Assembly (NCBI GenBank): GCA_017484225.1
Contig: JAFUTN010000036.1
Span: 1 to 34,595, forward strand
Source: Alphaproteobacteria bacterium
Lineage (GTDB): Bacteria; Pseudomonadota; Alphaproteobacteria; RF32; CAG-239
DNA: 34,595 nucleotides
Reading direction: 5' to 3'
Shown here: piece after piece, positions 28,728-34,595 of the stretch
Layout: the number at the start of each line of letters is the position of its first letter
Position numbering within the stretch: position 1 is the stretch's first letter
Program-made: the position numbers and the translations under genes
Notes under the pieces: generated by a model
What the model saw: only the letters and a program-made list of their open reading frames with translations
The model's database searches: none
Told to the model about the DNA's origin: nothing

Positions 28728-29262
28728 TCACAATGGCATCGGCAACATCATCCAAATTTGCCGTCGGCTCAAAGCGGGCAACAACTTCACCTTTTTTACT
28801 AATCAAAAATTTAGTGAAATTCCATTTAATATCGCTATTTTGGGCGTAATTCTTATCCAATTTTTGCAAATATTCATCCATAAATTTTCCGGTCTCGGTA
28901 GAGGTATCAAATCCTGAAAATCCTTTTTGCTTTTTCAAGTATGCAAATAAGGGCGATTGATGTTCTCCGTTCACCTCAATCTTGGCAAACTGCGGAAAGG
29001 TTACCCCAAAGCGAGAAGTGCAGAATTTGGCAATTTCTTTTTCCGTCCCCGGAGCCTGATGTCCGAACTGATTGCACGGAAAGTCCAAAACATCAAATCC
29101 TTTATCCTTAAAGGCATCATACATTCCTTGCAAATCATCATATTGCGGAGTAAATCCGCACTCCGTTGCCGTGTTAACAATCAACAAAACCTTACCTTTA
29201 TATTTTGCCAAAGAAACATCATTTCCGCTCATATCTTTTACCGTAAAGTCATAAATACTCAT
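28708..29262 (-). CDS. Glutathione peroxidase family peroxidase
   Basis: A thiol peroxidase of the GPx/BtuE type that reduces hydroperoxides. The peroxidatic Cys35 lies in NTATECGFTPQ. The motif FPCNQFG (61-67) and the Trp motif WNFTKF (147-152) complete the site. At 184 residues without a signal peptide it is cytoplasmic and uses Cys, not selenocysteine. The additional Cys63 and Cys81 may serve resolution with thioredoxin. It overlaps rnhB by 20 bases. Confidence 0.93.
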   Translation of the reverse strand: MSIYDFTVKDMSGNDVSLAKYKGKVLLIVNTATECGFTPQYDDLQGMYDAFKDKGFDVLDFPCNQFGHQAPGTEKEIAKFCTSRFGVTFPQFAKIEVNGEHQSPLFAYLKKQKGFSGFDTSTETGKFMDEYLQKLDKNYAQNSDIKWNFTKFLISKKGEVVARFEPTANLDDVADAIVNELQNA

Positions 29263-29373
29263 TTTCTGCTCCTTTCTTAAAATTTGCTTTTATTATATTC
29301 TTTAAGTGTTTGTCGTCAAGCGGTGCTTTAACGAGATGGACAATTTTATTGATGTATAACCTGAACAAAAGTC

Positions 29374-29401
29374 TTTACCATATCCGATATTGTTCTATAC
29401 T
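29374..29401 (+). promoter_or_regulatory. Promoter of the outer-membrane protein gene
   Basis: TTTACC (29374-29379), 16 bases, TATACT (29396-29401), 34 bases before the ATG at 29436. Confidence 0.5.
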
Positions 29402-29435
29402 TTGGCTGTTATTGCAATTTATTAAGGACTACAAA

Positions 29436-30308
29436 ATGAAAAACAAGTTATGGTTATTAATGGTTCCGGCTTTAGTTTTTGCCAATGCCGCTGCCGCCGA
29501 AGATGATTTTTATGATGACAACGGTTCAGAATACGGTTGGAGAGCAAATTTGAAAAAAGCTTCACTGGAAGTTTCTTCAACAGATGTTAAAAATGCCAAA
29601 GAATACAAAAATTCTCCGGATTCTCGTTTGAGCAGTGACAGCGAAACGGTTACCAAAGGAGTATTTGACTTTTCTCTTGACTACAATCAGGCCGATTATT
29701 TGTGGAGCAATTCTTTGTTTGCCGAATACGGTAAAACAAAAATTAAACCGGTTGACGGTCCGGATGTAACCAGCGAAAACTCCGATAAAATTTTACTTTC
29801 TACGGATTATTCCCGCAAAGTTTGGCGTTTTTGGGATGCTGACGTCGGTCCGTTTGCAAGAGCCGAATATCAAACCGAATTTGAGAAAAATGACGATGCA
29901 CCGCTGACTAAAATTGCTCGTGGCTTGACCGGTATGAAAATGTTTGAAGGTCAATACATTAAAGAATTTTATGTTGCCGGTGTCGGTGAATACGATTTTA
30001 CCTATAGCGACCACGTTTCCAAATACGGTTACCAAATCGGACTTAAAGCCGAATATCCGTTCCGTGAAGGTGTTAAATTTGATGTAGATACTTATTTCCG
30101 TGACTTTGTCGGATACAGCAGATACAACGCTAAAGATTTTGAATATGAATTCAATTTCACCGGCAGAATGTTGGTTAATATATACAACAATTTGGCATTT
30201 GGTCCGTATGTTCAATATTTACGCGCCCAAGACCGCGGCTCCAAAAAATACGGCAGCAGCACCATTATCGGCGTTGCCGTTGATTACAGCGGTTTATGGA
30301 ATCTGTAA
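29436..30308 (+). CDS. Probable outer-membrane beta-barrel protein
   Basis: 290 residues from an ATG preceded by AAGGA. The signal peptide MKNKLWLLMVPALVFANAAA (cleavage near AAA-EDD) is followed by alternating polar/aromatic strands and a final hydrophobic strand (TIIGVAVDYSGLWNL) ending in an aromatic-rich C-terminus, as in barrel proteins. The frame is open further upstream, but there is no signal peptide or ribosome site for a longer form. I do not recognise a specific family (DUF481-like barrels are similar in pattern). It is monocistronic with a strong terminator. Confidence 0.75.
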   Translation: MKNKLWLLMVPALVFANAAAAEDDFYDDNGSEYGWRANLKKASLEVSSTDVKNAKEYKNSPDSRLSSDSETVTKGVFDFSLDYNQADYLWSNSLFAEYGKTKIKPVDGPDVTSENSDKILLSTDYSRKVWRFWDADVGPFARAEYQTEFEKNDDAPLTKIARGLTGMKMFEGQYIKEFYVAGVGEYDFTYSDHVSKYGYQIGLKAEYPFREGVKFDVDTYFRDFVGYSRYNAKDFEYEFNFTGRMLVNIYNNLAFGPYVQYLRAQDRGSKKYGSSTIIGVAVDYSGLWNL

Positions 30309-30327
30309 ACTTAAAAATTGAAATTTC

Positions 30328-30358
30328 AAGCACTGCCGGAAGACAGTGCTTTTTTTTG
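30328..30358 (+). terminator. Terminator after the outer-membrane protein gene
   Basis: AAGCACTG (30328-30335) pairs with CAGTGCTT (30344-30351), followed by a run of T residues. Confidence 0.92.
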
Positions 30359-30432
30359 CAAAATTTTAATGATTTTTTTTGTTTTTGCTAATATAATTGC
30401 TTTGTAAAAAAAATTTTTTAAGGATTAATATC

Positions 30433-31146
30433 ATGATGTATGTTCTCTATGGCTTTGTTTTCGGGTGTCTTATTCCTTTTTTGGCTCGCAGAATAGGAAA
30501 ATTTTGTGCATATACTCCGGGGTATACTCTGCTCAAACTTTTTATACCAACCCATTATATGCCATGGAAAAAGCTGCAGACAAACCCTGCATACATGCAC
30601 TTATTTAATCGCTATCTGATGCGTTCTCTCGGCTGGGGAATTTTTACCGCGGCGGCAACATATTTATTTTCAGTTTGTTTTGATACATTTTACACGGTTT
30701 GGTATGTTGCTTTTCTGTGGATATTGTTGCTGTCGGTAGAAATTGACAAGCGTTTCATGCTGTTGCCGGATATTTTAACGCTTCCGCTGCTTATTTTAGG
30801 TTTCGGATATGCTGCCATCGGCGGTAACTGGCTTAATACTCTTGAACCGGAAATTATCAACAACGTTCAAAACAGTTTTTTAGGCGCCGCATTCGGCTAT
30901 ATTATGCCGACATTTGCCAGCATATTTATTGTTTGGAAACATCCCGATGCTTTCGGTGCCGGCGACATTAAGCTGTTGTCGGCAATCGGCGCATGGCTCG
31001 GTTTTGAATGTATTTCTTACGTAATATTGCTATCTTGCCTGATTTTTGCCCTTACCTGCCTGATATATAAACAAAAAGCCGGAGCTTTCGGTCCGGCAAT
31101 AGTGTATGCCGCACTGATTGTCAGTGTTTGTATGTTCGGATTTTAA
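30433..31146 (+). CDS. Prepilin peptidase (A24 family)
   Basis: This membrane aspartyl protease cleaves type IV pilin or pseudopilin leaders. The two catalytic Asp are Asp105 in SVEIDKR and Asp178 in the GAGDIK motif. About seven membrane segments, 237 residues. The N-terminal cytoplasmic loop lacks the CxxC...CxxC zinc/methylase part of classical PilD, so N-methylation activity may be missing. AAGGA precedes the ATG pair (30433/30436). No pilus genes are nearby. Confidence 0.88.
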   Translation: MMYVLYGFVFGCLIPFLARRIGKFCAYTPGYTLLKLFIPTHYMPWKKLQTNPAYMHLFNRYLMRSLGWGIFTAAATYLFSVCFDTFYTVWYVAFLWILLLSVEIDKRFMLLPDILTLPLLILGFGYAAIGGNWLNTLEPEIINNVQNSFLGAAFGYIMPTFASIFIVWKHPDAFGAGDIKLLSAIGAWLGFECISYVILLSCLIFALTCLIYKQKAGAFGPAIVYAALIVSVCMFGF

Positions 31147-31170
31147 AATAAAAAAATTTTTCTCAGCTCC

Positions 31171-31199
31171 TTGACTTTAAACATTCGGCTACCTAATTA
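31171..31199 (+). promoter_or_regulatory. Promoter of groESL
   Basis: TTGACT (31171-31176, preceded by CC), 17 bases, TAATTA (31194-31199, preceded by CC). CTTGACTT and CCTAAT resemble heat-shock sigma-32-type elements of Alphaproteobacteria, but a housekeeping promoter is equally possible. No CIRCE inverted repeat is present, so HrcA control is not indicated. Confidence 0.5.
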
Positions 31200-31237
31200 A
31201 GAGGTTAGTTAAAAACTTTAGTTGAAGGAGTTACGAT

Positions 31238-33183
<1,946 letters not shown>

Positions 33184-33264
33184 ATCTCGTTATTTTCCTT
33201 GATAAAAAAAACAGGTTGCAAAAAATCGCTCTTAAACGGGCGGTTTTTTGTTTTTAAAGGGATA

Positions 33265-33293
33265 TTTACAAGTTTGTATTTTTTTGCTAGAGT
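33265..33293 (+). promoter_or_regulatory. Promoter of RNA-LRR module 3
   Basis: TTTACA (33265-33270), 17 bases, TAGAGT (33288-33293). It is the same -35 and spacing as in module 1, again placing the start (about 33300) at the first hairpin. Confidence 0.55.
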
Positions 33294-33299
33294 GTAGGT

Positions 33300-33491
33300 G
33301 TAGAGTGACACAAACACTCTATAGGGCGTGAGAACCCTTAACACAATTAGTCATTATTCTGATAATGACTTGAAATTTGCTGGTATTCGTATCTGTGCGG
33401 ATGTCAGCTGAATAAGGCAATGCCCAATAGGCTGAGCCATCTGATTGTGTATGGTTTCTCAACATCCGCCCGTCTTTTGAACGGGTTTTTT
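33300..33491 (+). ncRNA. Structured leader RNA, module 3 (HEARO/omega-RNA-like, possible attenuator)
   Basis: Same architecture as 13533-13734. Hairpin TAGAGTG/CACTCTA (33301-33321). Closing helix GGGCG (33324-33328)/CGCCC (33467-33471) and TGAGAACC/GGTTTCTCA (33453-33461), with ACATC bulged. Helix ACACAATTAG (33341-33350)/CTGATTGTGT (33441-33450). Hairpin TCATTAT/ATAATGA (33351-33368). Hairpin GCTGG/TCAGC (33379-33408) with GGATGT (33399-33404) at its 3' side, able to pair with ACATCC (33462-33467). Three of these helices differ in sequence from module 1 but remain paired, which is direct support for an RNA structure. Confidence 0.75.
33469..33491 (+). terminator. Terminator hairpin inside the leader of module 3
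   Basis: CCCGT (33469-33473) pairs with ACGGG (33481-33485), followed by six T residues. Its first three bases are the last three of the closing helix CGCCC, so both structures cannot be complete at once. Confidence 0.65.
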
Positions 33492-33527
33492 GTTAACTTT
33501 TTTTAATTTAATGAAAGGATGTTTGAA

Positions 33528-34424
33528 ATGAAACATTTAAGATTTATCGGCTTTTTTACCTTAATGTTTGTAAATCCGGTGTTGGCGGAAACGGTAAGCT
33601 GCACAAACGGAGTGAGAGAAGACGGAATCACGGCTTGTGATAAATGCGGGGATAATTGCGATTGGAGTTTTGATACGGTAAGCGGTGCGTTAACCGTTTC
33701 CGGTAGCGGCAATATGAACGATTACGCACATTACGAAGAAGAAAAAACATATTATACCACTGCTCCTTGGGGAAAGTATCAAGGGCAAATAAAATCCATA
33801 GATGTTTCCGGATTATCAAACATAGGAGTACACGCATTTTCTGACTTAGGCTCACAACTGAACAATGTAAACATAAGTGATTCTGTAACTTATATCAAAA
33901 AATTTGCTTTTTGGGCTGATAATTCTTTATCAAGTATTGATTTACCGGATTCGCTTGTTTCTATAGGAGATGGTGCTTTCGCTTGGGATAGACTTACCAA
34001 GATAATCATTCCGGACACATTACAAACTTTTGGGAGTAGAAATTTAGGTTATTACGCTGAGGCTAATCGTGATGCCGTAGAAATAATATGCCGCGGTAAC
34101 AACGAAAGTTGCAAAAAACTAAATTCTTTGTTGGAACAATACGTATATTTTACGGAAAGGTATGATGCCAACGGTAAGGCTATATATTCAAAAAAAGATA
34201 TCAGCAACAGAATGACTTTAGCACAGGCTGAAGACTGCAGCAGTTTAAATTATTTTTGGAACGGTGTAGAATGTGTGCGTGAACCGGATGTATCCAAACG
34301 TGCCTGCTGTCCGGTGTGTGCTGATTTGGACGGCTTTTGCAGCCGTATTCGTTATACTCTGCCGGAAGCTGATGCGGCGACAAGTGATGATAATGAAAAT
34401 ATGATTGAATGGATTTTTGAGTAA
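33528..34424 (+). CDS. Secreted BspA-like leucine-rich repeat protein, module 3
   Basis: 298 residues: signal peptide (MKHLRFIGFFTLMFVNPVLA), a Cys-rich start (CTNGVREDGITACDKCGDNC), BspA lead-in (GALTVSGSGNMNDYA), about four LRR_5 repeats (NIGVHAFSDLGSQL, YIKKFAFWADNSL, SIGDGAFAWDRL), IICRGNNESCKKL as in module 1, then CCPVCADLDGFCSRIRY and the tail SDDNENMIEWIFE. AAAGGA eight bases before the ATG at 33528 sets the start. The 25 or so bases around the ribosome site and the last ~145 bases are almost the same as in module 1, while the repeats between differ. Confidence 0.8.
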   Translation: MKHLRFIGFFTLMFVNPVLAETVSCTNGVREDGITACDKCGDNCDWSFDTVSGALTVSGSGNMNDYAHYEEEKTYYTTAPWGKYQGQIKSIDVSGLSNIGVHAFSDLGSQLNNVNISDSVTYIKKFAFWADNSLSSIDLPDSLVSIGDGAFAWDRLTKIIIPDTLQTFGSRNLGYYAEANRDAVEIICRGNNESCKKLNSLLEQYVYFTERYDANGKAIYSKKDISNRMTLAQAEDCSSLNYFWNGVECVREPDVSKRACCPVCADLDGFCSRIRYTLPEADAATSDDNENMIEWIFE

Positions 34425-34484
34425 AAAAATATCCGCCGTCATCTTAAACCCCGAGCGGAAGAACCCCCTACCGTCATCTTGAGG

Positions 34485-34595
34485 GATTCCCACGTCGCTA
34501 CGCTCCTCGGAATGACCGTAAGGTAGGAAACGTCATTGCGAGGGAGTGAAACGACCATAAGGTATGGAGTGTCATTGCGAGGGAGTGAAACGACC
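34485..34595. repeat. REP-like palindromic repeats at the window end
   Basis: 34485-34516 is an inverted copy of the core unit of the 19478 array. The adjoining CATCTTGAGG (34476) mirrors the CTTCAAGATGAC ending of that array. Two copies of GTCATTGCGAGGGAGTGAAA plus CGACC follow at 34532 and 34571, 39 bp apart. All belong to one family with a GTCATT(C/G)CGAGG start. Confidence 0.9.

Noticed and set aside
31150-31237. CIRCE element upstream of groES
   Set aside because: No TTAGCACTC-N9-GAGTGCTAA inverted repeat is present.

Overview
The window looks like a chromosomal segment of an AT-rich, gut-type alphaproteobacterium. The evidence is a stand-alone F1 operon atpHAGDC without F0 genes, a division cluster ending ftsQ-ftsA-ftsZ with a long-linker FtsZ tipped IPAFLRR, and clear Shine-Dalgarno sites. 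An uncultured RF32-like or Holospora-like lineage is possible, but that assignment is inference.

Layout. 1-44 is the 5' end of a 16S rRNA on the minus strand, with its promoter near 245-273. 492-5349 is atpHAGDC (minus). 5462-6253 is an unknown exported protein (minus). 6398-13394 is a compact wall/division operon mraY-ftsW-murB-ftsQ-ftsA-ftsZ (plus). 13498-14605 is the first of three 'structured RNA + BspA-like LRR protein' modules. 14751-15269 is a GC-richer foreign gene. 15413-17863 is a large Asn-rich unknown protein. 17970-19391 is pyruvate kinase. 19452-19790 is a repeat field with a 55-bp tandem array. 19993-23246 is a Bacteroidota-like outer-membrane protein and lipoprotein pair (minus) lying between inverted copies of a roughly 30-bp repeat. 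23768-23844 is tRNA-Lys(CTT). 24043-26294 is a two-gene glycosyltransferase operon (minus). 26535-26987 is an isolated rplQ. 27056-28065 is the second RNA + LRR module. 28086-29262 is rnhB and a glutathione peroxidase (minus). 29436-30308 is an outer-membrane protein, 30433-31146 a prepilin peptidase, and 31238-33183 groES-groEL. 33265-34424 is the third RNA + LRR module, followed by more palindromic repeats.

The most interesting observation is the RNA in front of the LRR genes. The leaders at 13533-13734 and 33300-33491 share short identical blocks. Their helices are built from different bases in the two copies yet still pair, which is compensatory change. They also share a loop-to-bulge pseudoknot and a terminator hairpin whose 5' arm overlaps the closing helix. 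Their core resembles, from memory, the HEARO/IscB omega-RNA scaffold, but no IscB, IsrB or TnpB gene is present, and the predicted start sites leave no room for a guide. The third leader (27090-27328) has a different sequence but the same general plan. All three control secreted LRR proteins that end in the same ENMIEWIFE tail. This could be an exapted transposon RNA or a new attenuator class for a surface or secreted protein family.
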